A DNA stretch of 48,727 nt from a virus. The position numbers and the translations under genes are program-made. Positions 11,101-18,845 of the stretch are shown piece by piece. The notes below the pieces were generated by a model. The model was given only the letters and a program-made list of their open reading frames with translations, was not told the DNA's origin and made no database searches. Numbering within the stretch: position 1 is the first letter of the stretch; every line of letters begins with the position of its first letter. The stretch is from positions 1 through 48,727 of the IMG/VR virus record IMGVR_UViG_3300032287_002670. One strand, written 5' to 3'.

Positions 11101-12656
11101 GAATTGTTGAAAAAACTAAAGATGCTTTTGGTCAGGAATCTTTGCAAATAAGATATAGAAAACAAGGCACTAATTATGACAGATTCATACTCTTAAATGG
11201 TAAAATAAACGAAATTGTTGATAAATCAAGTTCTTCTTTTGAGCAAGGTGGTTTTATGAACAATGTTTATTCTCACGGCGGAGAAATGGAAAGTGAAGAA
11301 TATGGAATAAAAGACGAAATTGAGGATATGAAAGGAATGATGTCTTCTTTATTTACTTATGGTGGAATAGAAAGAGGTTCATACGGATTTGATAGATATT
11401 TGTCTAAATATGAAACCATATTAGGAAAAAAATTATTTGACAAAATATATAAAGAAGAATTAGACCGACTAAACGAATATGAAGTAGAACAAAATGTTTA
11501 TACTGATTCAGATGGTCTTACATATAATTCACTTAAAAGAAAATTTGCTAACGGCGGAAAATTAGATAGCGGTGTTTATAGAGTAGGAAAACCTACAAAA
11601 ATTTCATCTATTCTATACGAACAAAAAATTGTTGAAATTTTTGATAATGGAGATATTTCAACCGCAAGTGATTACGGAAGAAAATTAAGTGATTTTAAAT
11701 CTCAAAAATACCCAATCATAACTAAAGAGCAGTTAGACGCTCAATACAAAATGGCTAACGGCGGAGGTACGGGTTCGGGCTTCGACCCTATAAAAGTAAA
11801 AGTTGCGTTAGCGGTAGGTCTTGATAGAGCAATTGAATTTTACGATGCTGAATATCCAATTAGACCATATCAACTTCTTGAAAAAGCAGTCAGAAAAGGT
11901 TTTATAACTCTTGACGAAATTAACGAAAGAGTAGTTGATTCTGCTATGACAACCGCTCAAGATAGCGAAGATATGGAAGAGGTTGGAAGTAGCGATGAAA
12001 CTTATGCTATGCAAGAATTTTTAGATGAGGCGGGTTTTAAAACAGTATTTGTACAAGGTAGATTATTAAGAGAATATGCTGACGGCGGATTTATGAATAA
12101 TGTTTATGCTGACGGCGGAGATATGAAAAATGTTGGAATACAAATTACAAAATATTTTGATAGAAAAAAAGGTAAATGGATAATGTTAAATGACTACGTT
12201 AAAACTATTCCATATAGCATATATACTGACGAGGCTTCATTTACGAGTGGAATTACAGGAATTTTAGAGAGAGATGGCTACCCTGTATTAGCGAGTGAAT
12301 GGAAATTTCAAGTAGTAGAGCCTCAATATGCTGACGGCGGTATGTTTGAAGACAACGAGGGTTTTATGAGAGCAGATAACAACTTTAATTACAGATACCC
12401 TGAAATGGAAGTTTATGTTGAAACTCTTGACGAACCAATAGACTTAACAAGTAACGTTTCTGTTAAAAGCAACGAAGTAGTTATTAGACCAATTAATGAA
12501 AACATAGACTTGAACGATGATAAAAGAGTAAGAGCGACTATGGGTTATACGCCAAAAAACAGAAATCCTGAAAGTTTTTCAAAAATTAACCCAAGAGCAT
12601 TTGAATTCATAGAAGATTTGCCAATGCCTATGTCAAACACACATAAAAACGATTAA
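5157..12656 (+). CDS. Giant multidomain protein with repeated ADGG-type motifs, possible polyprotein
   Basis: The protein has 2499 aa. After a basic N-terminal region comes a motif (AGESWKDAMERA, around 5480) and a conserved-looking block RDRHADRLAPNYPKDMPLLA ending in the first Gly-Gly. From there about 29 motifs of the form aromatic or Met-Ala-Asp/Lys/Asn/His-Gly-Gly separate small alpha/beta segments of 60-150 residues. Many motifs come in pairs that bracket a short 10-25-residue peptide, for example from KYADGGM to VYAKGGG at 6147-6230. Two domains are internal duplications. There is no membrane segment or catalytic motif I recognise. It could be a polyprotein cut at Gly-Gly sites, a beads-on-a-string virion protein, or a carrier of small polyvalent domains. 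The reading frame is intact for 7.5 kb. Confidence 0.85.
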   Translation: MSELLKKYESLDQSKLNEGTIKILNRVKTITADFTADDAKNNKIAEDVLNEVMKKNPNAVKIVKRTPKAKTAPKKTHKATHTTKGTHTTSSTAKTSNNIMSVTKEIQKAGESWKDAMERAKAVIKERKEKVVQKQKTELEKLYNLVKTKKELQGFANSDIRRDSVREAKVRGARFVTKEGNTSNKYGTFPNKLGRKYWETRDRHADRLAPNYPKDMPLLASGGGVGSKRYFLVKMEDEQAVNKVDKLLQKECGDYEHYEVGNQNGKIYRFDIEDIKKWNEMVESGHKNYKKLIDYGHLFAELDLLSSNNRKVLVWETDTKSWKKNYGTKYADGGMMDNMSIHNSTDFFNTPVYAKGGGLDRDTHEKEVKFLKAKKFTDIKTTDYDSTVKFGNTDNDEVIFASIGKKDDGYGKTGYGIAYFYQNEDNGVSSISKEILDEIASLYNGSKVELFTNAGVDLHSTNRNMYKNIYVRRVPYDRFDSYADGGAIDGGMNNLTIQNVSFAKGGSVKKVPAYAKKRLEELREEIRAERISYGELAELQSLAQYIEPNDVELLEPAGVPEFDEDQDDYAKGGEFALYKIQQKFKYALQPKWEDEKFQTGGRKFLTFAQAQDFKKKLQGLSSSMEYKVVKVGEDEKLADGGSLPFMTDPNFGNFQNTGAFAHGGSVKKVPAYVKKRLEELRKEIRAERISYEELAELQSLAQYIEPNDVELLEPAGVPEFEEEEEEEFIDFSQYDTIAYNLTEEDAVKLADEQSEKNPNSQIVLAFTGKGFNVYVKKSSFANGGELKDFEQTVKDALKVNNKWHFISQNVDGKFVQLKMYVGTKEVDVQIFKIDGVYASMPKNYAGKRETLKMIMNNFNANYELGGAFMTTDLAGHSGGGTGGLNADMPLSGVSGTYYTGLVGETGAMSSGELFENGGGVEEWKKAVTIKVDTRQEAEKGKKLLKEYWGKSGRNFKVEKRDNKYVITYEFYLTDKMELGGVMAQNQQVINDASQSYVNYYLGEGASQGIYKDGGAIVNQYEGRTPEDIWDSFTDMQRSNFLEDHKDLIKSSFESHPKDYLSDGDLISQWRLRYKELNYFVKLRFDDHVRYGQYAKGGSLGKALYVAWSGYFDYNKYDEEKIMSALKSIGAKNIRLEKQYDNYNHPEVVVFNGNKNQAVDALNEAFGINYGILVWEKDWRAKKMSDGGFTPDVSDGTQFMSGVYANGGSVGDVSGNYYSTTDFVSQNDLMDLAKSTFGQDWESGGDYDYDTEEIKMLVKKLGGGYKIVYVDSEQREKFENAKSKYLPLLKNKSNDGDIFVIPNKKMADGGFTPDVSDGTQFMSGVYANGGSVGDDFEEVIDLGAEQYYTRRFGEVGTDSRGDVELVVVATIRDLEDYMSEDELPEDGNFELNITLVPTEEFISEEMLESANDEDSSVSDDSVVNLVNYAGGLNYNPQSRMYFESQQDALDYLMSKELKDKINTDAMLAGFVMDKQYNRAGQDNWGYLDYLMGVSDRFAKGGFVGTVEFNAGDIVWQKDEKRYAFVMNNYGDPINGSSGEIRLDTTGNTPIFTYNKDFTKETGYNLVKLGEKGDTGKFTPEVLAEMKEQGKKYLDYAKSNKGSQQKENIAYTEKVVRRTLDGEFDSMVGRAKATTSNKKGSVDYTYVPNKDVKELSVVLKGELKKLMGSDILDGVYVKNSAKSTAKSTAKVDANAVYAKMLKDAKEAKSGKTKMFTATDLKKLNLEMVQKLVEAGYTEQQIRNIIFGYAFDNEIVADNELEYDKGIFSYEDTYVKSKIEDLVEAQKNKEFAVGIEYPDFDWQGIIKKYKISSKPKDITEKPKGFSGSTENYYEVFIGENIVIGHNYGYKWLDADGKVISNYMEEDKKVSDPTKQNAWQKERGQKAGFNGGWWKIISSKIEIIDDVLKTLLAQKGSYCKEIQFYDDSLPKALKENNIAFADGGMFDNNDGYNLKDINGKKIEVGDTVKTTQQSGGLFNPNDSETGIVEKTKDAFGQESLQIRYRKQGTNYDRFILLNGKINEIVDKSSSSFEQGGFMNNVYSHGGEMESEEYGIKDEIEDMKGMMSSLFTYGGIERGSYGFDRYLSKYETILGKKLFDKIYKEELDRLNEYEVEQNVYTDSDGLTYNSLKRKFANGGKLDSGVYRVGKPTKISSILYEQKIVEIFDNGDISTASDYGRKLSDFKSQKYPIITKEQLDAQYKMANGGGTGSGFDPIKVKVALAVGLDRAIEFYDAEYPIRPYQLLEKAVRKGFITLDEINERVVDSAMTTAQDSEDMEEVGSSDETYAMQEFLDEAGFKTVFVQGRLLREYADGGFMNNVYADGGDMKNVGIQITKYFDRKKGKWIMLNDYVKTIPYSIYTDEASFTSGITGILERDGYPVLASEWKFQVVEPQYADGGMFEDNEGFMRADNNFNYRYPEMEVYVETLDEPIDLTSNVSVKSNEVVIRPINENIDLNDDKRVRATMGYTPKNRNPESFSKINPRAFEFIEDLPMPMSNTHKND
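6659..6846 (+). repeat. Intragenic domain duplication, copy 1
   Basis: This segment encodes a ~63-aa helical domain that starts at a FAKGGSVKK motif and ends near GVPEF. It is nearly identical, without indels, to the segment 474 bases downstream. Most differences are third-position changes (cggttcggtt versus cggttcagtt), so the duplication is fairly recent. Confidence 0.9.
7133..7320 (+). repeat. Intragenic domain duplication, copy 2
   Basis: This is the second copy of the domain at 6659-6846, with an exact 474-base (158-codon) offset. It starts at a FAHGGSVKK motif. The repeated unit therefore begins at a Gly-Gly motif, which suggests that the motifs mark module borders. Confidence 0.9.
8703..8790 (+). 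repeat. Linker cassette repeat, copy 1
   Basis: These 88 bases encode the inter-domain cassette from a SDGGFTPD motif through VYANGGSVGD. The same cassette recurs 366 bases downstream with only a few base differences. Confidence 0.9.
9069..9156 (+). repeat. Linker cassette repeat, copy 2
   Basis: This is the second copy of the cassette at 8703-8790, offset by 366 bases (122 codons). The repeated piece is the short peptide bracketed by two Gly-Gly motifs, not the globular domain between the copies. Confidence 0.9.
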
Positions 12657-12668
12657 TTTATAAATACT

Positions 12669-15600
12669 ATGAGATTATTTAATAAAACAATAGACAGACA
12701 ATTATTTAAACAATATGCGCTTGGTAGTGACCTTGCTAAACAAGAGGTTGTAGTCAAAATATTTAACCCTCAAGGTGCAGGATATTGGTTCATATTAAAT
12801 TCAGACCCACAAGACCCTGATTACCTTTGGGCTATTGTAGATTTAGGATATGGTGCTGAAGTAGGTTCAGTAAGCCGTACAGACCTTGAAACTTACAGAG
12901 GTCGTTTTGGATTGGGCTTTGAAAGAGATTTGTCTTTTGACCCTGTAAACGCATTAGAACTTTACAACGGGCTTCGTAATGGAGAATATTATGCTAAAGG
13001 CGGTGGTGTTGACGATTATTCTGACTTATACGGTCAAGAAGTTATGGCTTTAAAAAATGCAAAGACTCAAGCCAAAAAAACAAAATATGACTATGTTGTT
13101 TATCAAAACGAAGAGGGAGAAATTTCTTTTGCTCGTAAAAATGATTTCGATACATTTTTTGATAAAGACAAATTAGATATTCTGTATTCAGTTAATTCAG
13201 ATGGTTTAGCAAAAAACATTACTGCTAAAACAAACCCTAATGGGAATTCGTTTGATAATGTATTTCTGAATTACGGATTTACAAAAAAACGTGGTGCTTA
13301 TGGAATTAGACCATACGAAAATAAAAAATTTGGCACATACGCTCAAATAGATGACAAAACAAGAAGCATTGAAATAGAAACTCCTGATGACCAATACAAA
13401 GGCGGATATAGCCTTACAGGTGTAGTTAATTTCTTAAAATCAAAAGGTTTTGAAGAAAATGGTTTTTATGCTGACGGTGGAGAAATTGAAGTTGTTTATG
13501 AGCGTAGAGCCGATTTCAAAAAAAAACCGATTAAGTTACTTCTTTTGAATAAGGGAAGAGAGCAAAAAGGCTATACTTTTAGCGGTAAAGACCAAGTTGC
13601 GGTTCTTGATAATTACAATCGTAATAAGCAGGAAGACTTGGAGAAACTTTGGAACTTAAAAGGCTACGAAACCAAATATGCTGACGGCGGAAACATTTCT
13701 GATTTTACAGATAATCAACAAATGATTATGAATCAAAATGTTGAGTTAGAACATCATCACGAAGAATTGGAAGATATTTTGAAAGATGAAATGCCTGTAC
13801 CTGCTTGGGTAGTTGCTAAAATGGCTACTGCTACTCAAAGCATTTCAGACGTTACTCACTACCTTGACGGAGAAAAGGAATTAATGGAGGAAGAAATGGA
13901 AGATGAAAACGAGGAAGAGGACGAAGACCAAGACGAAATCGAAAACAAAATCGTTGTCGAACCAATAGACGTATCTGCGGGAACAAAAACAGATTTAACC
14001 AAAAATTTTACTGACGAGGCTATGGGGAACTTGAGAGGTTTCTTAAAAGGTATGGAGGGAGTTGACTTGAGAGATGACTATACGTTTGATTACAAGGACG
14101 AACAATACGAAGTTGAGCCAATCATTAACTCTGACGAAAATGGGGTTTCAAATGCCGTGTTTAGCATTTTTGACGGGGACGGAGAAGAAGTAGGAGATGT
14201 TACTTATAGCCGTGAGGGTGGAAAACAAAAGTTTACTGCTAACTCGGAATTCTTTAGTTGGAATAATGCGAAGTTTGAAGACGGTGGCTTTATGAATAAT
14301 GTTTATGCTGACGGTGGTGGAGTAAAAGACGATTACAAAGAATTATCTGATTCTATTCGTAGTACAGGAAAACAATTAACTTGGGAAGAATTTAATCCGC
14401 TTAAAAGAGCCTTTATAGAGAGAAGTTTAGAACAAAAATTTGAAAACAAACCTTTTAAAGACTATTATCTTTATTCCATACTTGACAAAAGTTTTTATGA
14501 AAGATTTAAAGATGCAAGAAAAGAGTTGACACGTTTAAAAAGACTTATTTTTAACCCAAAACTTATTAAAAAAGTAATGAGGGATAATAATATAAAAGCA
14601 TCAGTTCAAGAAGCAAATAGAATAAGAGGTGCATCAACTGCAAGTAAAGGTTATAACCTTACAGAAAATCTTGAAAATGGAACTATAAATACATACAGAA
14701 TTGATGAAGTTGATTTTAATAAAATTGTAGTAGATTTAAAAAAAGCAGGTTTTGTTATTGAAAGAACAAAAGAGCCAAAACGTGATACTATGATGGGGGG
14801 TATGGGTAATGGAATGATAGATTTAAAACCATACTATACAGTCAAACAAGTAATGGAATTTTACGACAATTATGATTTTGAAGACGGAGGATATTTTGAC
14901 GGTACAATTCCAAAAACTTCAAGTTATATGAGTAATTTCGCTAACGGTGGTGGTATTGAATGGGATAAAGATTCTGATAGCATAAGAGCAGAAATGGGAG
15001 AATTTAAAATAATGATTACTCCACAAACACAAAGAGGCTACTACGATGTTAACGTTAAAGCAAATAACAAAACAATAGGTAATGAGTATGATGTTTACGG
15101 AATAGACAACGCTAAAAACAAAGCGTATGAAATTATTAGCGAATCAAATAAATTTGCTAAAGGCGGAGGTGTTGATGATTATATTAGTATGAAAAGGTTA
15201 TTAAGTGAATTTAAAAATGAAAAAGAAATTTTTGATGGACAAATAGTTAATAGAGGCACTAATGATTTTAAAATAGAAAATGATAATTTTTACATAAAAA
15301 GACCAAATGAAAATTGGAAAATTTTTCGTAAAATTAAATATGCTGACGGTGGCGAAACTGAAGAGGGTGTAGATTTGTTTGAGGATTACGACAATATTCC
15401 TCCAAAATTACAAGCAGTATTAGACAAGTACGAATATGCTTTTCAAGACGGAGATTATAGAGATTTAGAAAAAGCCTTAAAAGCGGTAAACGCAATCGGT
15501 TATACTTTTGAGTATTACCTTGACGGTCAAGCATACGATTTGAGAAAAATCGGACAAAAAGGTAAATCTGAAGTTGAGGAATATGCCAAAGGCGGAGGAC

Positions 15601-16487
15601 TTGGTAAAAAGTATTATGTTATTGACGCTAAAGATGCCAAAATTCTTTCAAAAGGTTTTGATACAGAAGAAGAGGCAAAAGTTGAAAAATTTAAAATATT
15701 TAAAAAAACAAATAATTTCTTTTTAACTCAAAAAGGTGTTGAAGATGTTCGTATGAAATATGCAAAAAAAGATATTGCTACGCTTATTAAAGATGGAAAT
15801 ATGTCTATGTACGATACCAAATATGGTATTATTCATTTGAATTACAATAATGGCGAAATAACCATTAAAAATAACAAATACGACTTTCAAAAAGAAGATT
15901 ACCAAACTATTTTTAAGGGCGGTAAAGATGCGGGATTGTTTTTCATAGCAGAATCTTACATTGTTGAAGAAATGGCTAATGGCGGAGGAATTGATTATCA
16001 TAAATTTTATGAAGTTTCTGCCTCAACAAAAAACGGTTATGATTTGTATAAAATTAATGGTATTGAAGACCAAGATGTTTTTATTGGCAACTATAAAAGC
16101 ATAAAAGAAGCAAATCAAGCAGGGGAAAAATTAGGATTAGAAAAAAGACCTATGTGGCTTCGTTATGGAAAAGGAGGAGCAATGTCAAACTTCGACAAAC
16201 TTTCAGCCAAAGTAGCAAAAAACTACGAGGGAAAACCTGTAAAGAAAGAATTTCAAAAGGAATATGGAAAAGTATATTCTAAAAAAGAAGCCCAAGAGGT
16301 TGGCGACAAAGTTGCAGGAAAGGTAAAATCAATGCAAACTGTCAAAAAAGAAATGGGTGGCGAAACAAAAAAACGTAGTGGAAGCGAAACGTTAAAACAA
16401 GCAAATATTTTGGCTAAAAAAATTCGTAAAGACGGCGAAAGTTGGAACGATGCTAAAAAAAGAGCATTTGCACAATTAAAAAAGTAG
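12669..16487 (+). CDS. Second giant protein with repeated ADGG-type motifs
   Basis: The 1272-aa protein has the same design as its neighbour: about 13 motifs such as YYAKGGG, FYADGGE, KYADGGN, NFANGGG and EYAKGGG between small alpha/beta domains. A cassette DGGFMNNVYADGG (about 14280) is shared with the upstream protein. Residues about 400-425 are an acidic run. The C-terminus (16400-16487) is basic and helical and contains DGESWNDAKKRA, matching the motif near the start of the upstream protein. The gene begins 12 bases after its neighbour, and both are probably made together. No enzymatic motif was recognised. Function unknown; particle component or polyprotein are the leading ideas. Confidence 0.85.
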   Translation: MRLFNKTIDRQLFKQYALGSDLAKQEVVVKIFNPQGAGYWFILNSDPQDPDYLWAIVDLGYGAEVGSVSRTDLETYRGRFGLGFERDLSFDPVNALELYNGLRNGEYYAKGGGVDDYSDLYGQEVMALKNAKTQAKKTKYDYVVYQNEEGEISFARKNDFDTFFDKDKLDILYSVNSDGLAKNITAKTNPNGNSFDNVFLNYGFTKKRGAYGIRPYENKKFGTYAQIDDKTRSIEIETPDDQYKGGYSLTGVVNFLKSKGFEENGFYADGGEIEVVYERRADFKKKPIKLLLLNKGREQKGYTFSGKDQVAVLDNYNRNKQEDLEKLWNLKGYETKYADGGNISDFTDNQQMIMNQNVELEHHHEELEDILKDEMPVPAWVVAKMATATQSISDVTHYLDGEKELMEEEMEDENEEEDEDQDEIENKIVVEPIDVSAGTKTDLTKNFTDEAMGNLRGFLKGMEGVDLRDDYTFDYKDEQYEVEPIINSDENGVSNAVFSIFDGDGEEVGDVTYSREGGKQKFTANSEFFSWNNAKFEDGGFMNNVYADGGGVKDDYKELSDSIRSTGKQLTWEEFNPLKRAFIERSLEQKFENKPFKDYYLYSILDKSFYERFKDARKELTRLKRLIFNPKLIKKVMRDNNIKASVQEANRIRGASTASKGYNLTENLENGTINTYRIDEVDFNKIVVDLKKAGFVIERTKEPKRDTMMGGMGNGMIDLKPYYTVKQVMEFYDNYDFEDGGYFDGTIPKTSSYMSNFANGGGIEWDKDSDSIRAEMGEFKIMITPQTQRGYYDVNVKANNKTIGNEYDVYGIDNAKNKAYEIISESNKFAKGGGVDDYISMKRLLSEFKNEKEIFDGQIVNRGTNDFKIENDNFYIKRPNENWKIFRKIKYADGGETEEGVDLFEDYDNIPPKLQAVLDKYEYAFQDGDYRDLEKALKAVNAIGYTFEYYLDGQAYDLRKIGQKGKSEVEEYAKGGGLGKKYYVIDAKDAKILSKGFDTEEEAKVEKFKIFKKTNNFFLTQKGVEDVRMKYAKKDIATLIKDGNMSMYDTKYGIIHLNYNNGEITIKNNKYDFQKEDYQTIFKGGKDAGLFFIAESYIVEEMANGGGIDYHKFYEVSASTKNGYDLYKINGIEDQDVFIGNYKSIKEANQAGEKLGLEKRPMWLRYGKGGAMSNFDKLSAKVAKNYEGKPVKKEFQKEYGKVYSKKEAQEVGDKVAGKVKSMQTVKKEMGGETKKRSGSETLKQANILAKKIRKDGESWNDAKKRAFAQLKK

Positions 16488-16488
16488 T

Positions 16489-17169
16489 ATGAACAAAAAG
16501 TTATTTTACACAGTAACCACTATGATTGGTATTACAATAATTTACTTTACCATAAGAAAATTCTTTGGCAAAAAGGCGCAACCTGTTGGTAGCGTCCTTT
16601 TTGTTGGGGATTCTATTACTGCTATTGAATATAAAGGGAAACCCGTAACTTCAACTTATCCAAACTTTATAAAAAAAGAATTAGAGCCAAAAGGAATTAA
16701 AGTTGATGTTGTAGCAGAGGGTGGTAAAAGGACGGATTGGATATTAGCGAATCTTACAGAAAAGTTAAAAACTAATAAGTATGACAGAGTGTATATTTAC
16801 GGTGGGGTTAACGATATGTTTAGTTCTACCACAAAGCAAACTGCATTACAAAATGTTCAAAAAATGGTTGACTTAATTAAAAGCAAGGGTGCAGAACCTT
16901 ATGTGATAATTGGTTACGATGCAGAAACTTTTATGGACGAAAATAAATTAAAACCAACCTCTTATGTTCCGACAAAAGCAGGAATGGTAAAATTAAAAAA
17001 CAGATATATTGATTATCAAAACTCAATAGCAGATACTATTACAGGTGCTACTATTGTTGAAAAGTTTAACATACCAAGTAGTATGACAAGCGATGCAATA
17101 CACCCGACACCAAGCGGACAAAAAATCATTGCTGAAAGTCTGTTAAAAGACTTGAGAATGAGCATTTAA
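16489..17169 (+). CDS. Membrane-anchored SGNH/GDSL hydrolase
   Basis: A single N-terminal membrane segment (residues about 7-22) is followed by an SGNH-fold esterase domain. Block I is FVGDSI with Ser42 as the nucleophile, block II Gly is in AEGGKRTDW near 78, block III is GGVNDM with Asn108, and block V is DAIHP with Asp202 and His205. All catalytic residues are present in the right order for a complete 226-aa enzyme. Family members remove acyl or acetyl groups from lipids, polysaccharides or peptidoglycan. With several peptidoglycan enzymes next door, deacylation of a cell-envelope polymer during entry or release is a reasonable inference; the substrate cannot be read from sequence. Confidence 0.85.
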   Translation: MNKKLFYTVTTMIGITIIYFTIRKFFGKKAQPVGSVLFVGDSITAIEYKGKPVTSTYPNFIKKELEPKGIKVDVVAEGGKRTDWILANLTEKLKTNKYDRVYIYGGVNDMFSSTTKQTALQNVQKMVDLIKSKGAEPYVIIGYDAETFMDENKLKPTSYVPTKAGMVKLKNRYIDYQNSIADTITGATIVEKFNIPSSMTSDAIHPTPSGQKIIAESLLKDLRMSI

Positions 17170-17193
17170 AATAAAAAACAAGGCATTAATTAC

Positions 17194-17220
17194 TTGCTTA
17201 TTAAAATTTTATTATATTTG
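17194..17220 (+). promoter_or_regulatory. Bacteroidota-type promoter (TTG / TATATTTG)
   Basis: In the 85-base gap after the SGNH gene, TATATTTG at 17213-17220 fits the Bacteroidota -7 box TAnnTTTG. A TTG lies 16 bases upstream at 17194-17196, slightly closer than the usual ~19. The gap is the first sizeable one in the window, which supports a transcription start for the block from 17255 on. Confidence 0.55.
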
Positions 17221-17254
17221 TGGTTAAAATTAACTTTATTTTATAAAAAACACT

Positions 17255-17761
17255 ATGGAAACAATTAATGGATTATTAAAAGCGTTGGACAACAAAGTAC
17301 CCGCTTCAATGGCTAAAAGATTAGACGGATTAGGAAAACTAAACCAAAAATTAGCAGTAGTAAGAGAGGAACACAATGAAAACCCAACAGAGGATTCGCA
17401 AGAGAAATTAGACGAAATTATTGAATTCATTACGGAAACCCAAGATGATTTAATGGAAGATTTGTCTGAACTTGTTGCTAAAAAAAGAGAGGCGGAAGCA
17501 AAAAGCCGTCAAATTGCTAAAAATAAGGCAGACGTAGAGGCAAAACAAAGAGCCGAAAAACAAGCCCAAGAAGCAAAAGAAAAAGAAGAATTAGAGCAGA
17601 AAGAATTAGAAGAAAAAGAAGCACTTGAAAAAGACACAAAAACTGACCCACAAACTGACCCTAAAAAGAAATCAGGAATCGGTTGGGGTGGCTTAATTGT
17701 CGGAGGTGCTTTATTAATCCTTTCAGCAGGGGCAATAAATTATTTTGGGAAAAAACGATAA
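17255..17761 (+). CDS. Helical protein with C-terminal membrane anchor
   Basis: The 168-aa protein has an N-terminal helical part, a long Lys/Glu/Ala/Gln-rich coiled coil (about 75-130), a short Pro/Asp linker and one C-terminal membrane segment (about 147-164) ending in KKR. It is the first gene after the TATATTTG promoter. Its stop abuts the next ATG. The layout is that of a tail-anchored stalk protein. Family not recognised. Confidence 0.75.
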   Translation: METINGLLKALDNKVPASMAKRLDGLGKLNQKLAVVREEHNENPTEDSQEKLDEIIEFITETQDDLMEDLSELVAKKREAEAKSRQIAKNKADVEAKQRAEKQAQEAKEKEELEQKELEEKEALEKDTKTDPQTDPKKKSGIGWGGLIVGGALLILSAGAINYFGKKR

Positions 17762-17926
17762 ATGACTAAAGCACAAAAAATTTTAATAGTAGTAGGCGTT
17801 GTAGGTGTTGCAATCGGAGGATTTTTCCTTGCGAAATACCTTACTCGTAATGTAAGAAAAATTAGAGGTGGAAGTGTTATCATACAAACGTATGATACTC
17901 CTCCTAATGAAGAACCTTTAGACTAA
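17762..17926 (+). CDS. 54-aa single-pass membrane protein
   Basis: The ATG directly follows the previous stop. The product has one hydrophobic segment (ILIVVGVVGVAIGGFFLAKY) near the N-terminus, then a basic KYLTRNVRKIR stretch and a short acidic tail. It is similar to the 60-aa protein at 18658 (shared Gly-Gly-Phe and YLTR after the membrane span), and the lytic transglycosylase gene lies between the two copies. Confidence 0.7.
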   Translation: MTKAQKILIVVGVVGVAIGGFFLAKYLTRNVRKIRGGSVIIQTYDTPPNEEPLD

Positions 17927-17931
17927 TAATT

Positions 17932-18645
17932 ATGGGAAAGTACACAACAGTAGCAATTAAAGTGCCTGATATTAATAGAAGTTTTGTGCAGGGAAGTTAT
18001 AAGTATTCTGACAAAAGCGTTGCTTTGGCAAATACTAATCTTTTAGACAAAATAGTTAAAGATTATTTAGGTTTCATTAACACTTGGGGTACTGAATTTG
18101 AAATTGATAATTCAATAATTGCAGGTTTTATAGCAACTGAAAGTGGTGGTAAAAACGCCCCTGCAAATAAATATGATGCGACAGGTCTTATGCAAGTTAC
18201 TCCAAATTCAGTTTGGGAAATACTTGTTAAGTGGCAAGTAATGGTTAATTCTCCTTTGTCCGCAAAAGCAAAATCTTTTTTTAATAAAGCGATTCCGTCA
18301 AGTAAAAATTTTAACGCTAATACTTTGCCAAGTTCGGCGGTAAAAAGCGAGATAAGAAAAGCGTTACAAAATAATTCTGAATTCAACATAGCAATTGGTA
18401 CTGCCACTTTAAGATGGCTTTTAGAAGCGTTCAAAGACGGTAACGTTGCAAGTATTAATAAAGTTATGGTTTCTTATAATGCGGGTTACTACTCTATGAA
18501 AAACAAAGTTATAGGTAAATTGACAACAGAGCAATTACTTAATAACAAAACAATACCTTTAGAAAGTAGAGGTTATTTATTAAAAATGTTGGGTGTAAAT
18601 GGATTTTTAGATTTGTGGTTTAAAAAAAACAAAGTGGATATTTAA
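17932..18645 (+). CDS. SLT-type lytic transglycosylase
   Basis: The 237-aa protein carries the SLT/goose-lysozyme-like pattern: catalytic Glu70 in ATESGG, then the ATGLMQVTP motif at about 83-91, and SYNAGY near residue 180. These enzymes cleave the glycan strand of peptidoglycan to form 1,6-anhydro-MurNAc ends. There is no signal peptide or membrane segment, so it reaches the wall either inside the particle or by another route. It lies between two paralogous small membrane proteins and just upstream of a CHAP-type gene, which together suggest a virion-associated entry set separate from the lysis cassette at 27640-29100. Confidence 0.85.
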   Translation: MGKYTTVAIKVPDINRSFVQGSYKYSDKSVALANTNLLDKIVKDYLGFINTWGTEFEIDNSIIAGFIATESGGKNAPANKYDATGLMQVTPNSVWEILVKWQVMVNSPLSAKAKSFFNKAIPSSKNFNANTLPSSAVKSEIRKALQNNSEFNIAIGTATLRWLLEAFKDGNVASINKVMVSYNAGYYSMKNKVIGKLTTEQLLNNKTIPLESRGYLLKMLGVNGFLDLWFKKNKVDI

Positions 18646-18657
18646 TTATAAGGGATA

Positions 18658-18840
18658 ATGACTAACGGAAAAAAAATATTATTAATAACGGGTATATTAG
18701 CAGTTGGCGTTGGTGGTTTTGCTTTGACTATGTATCTTACGAGAAAAGTCAATGAAAAAAAGATGTCGATAATTTACAAAAATGAGGTTAAGGAAATAGT
18801 TGAGGATTATGATGTTTTTAATGACCCAAATATAAAGTAA
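18658..18840 (+). CDS. 60-aa single-pass membrane protein
   Basis: It has one membrane segment (about residues 6-26), then YLTRKV and a charged tail with an acidic end (EIVEDYDVFNDPNIK). The span and YLTR junction match the 54-aa protein at 17762, so the two are paralogs. Function unknown. Confidence 0.7.
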   Translation: MTNGKKILLITGILAVGVGGFALTMYLTRKVNEKKMSIIYKNEVKEIVEDYDVFNDPNIK

Positions 18841-18845
18841 AAATT

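Noticed and set aside
18063-18434. Reverse-strand open frames (also 5141-5452, 28659-29021, 30332-30715, 40136-40414)
   Set aside because: They lie opposite well-supported genes, have odd compositions and no start context or neighbours; they are by-products of the coding strand.
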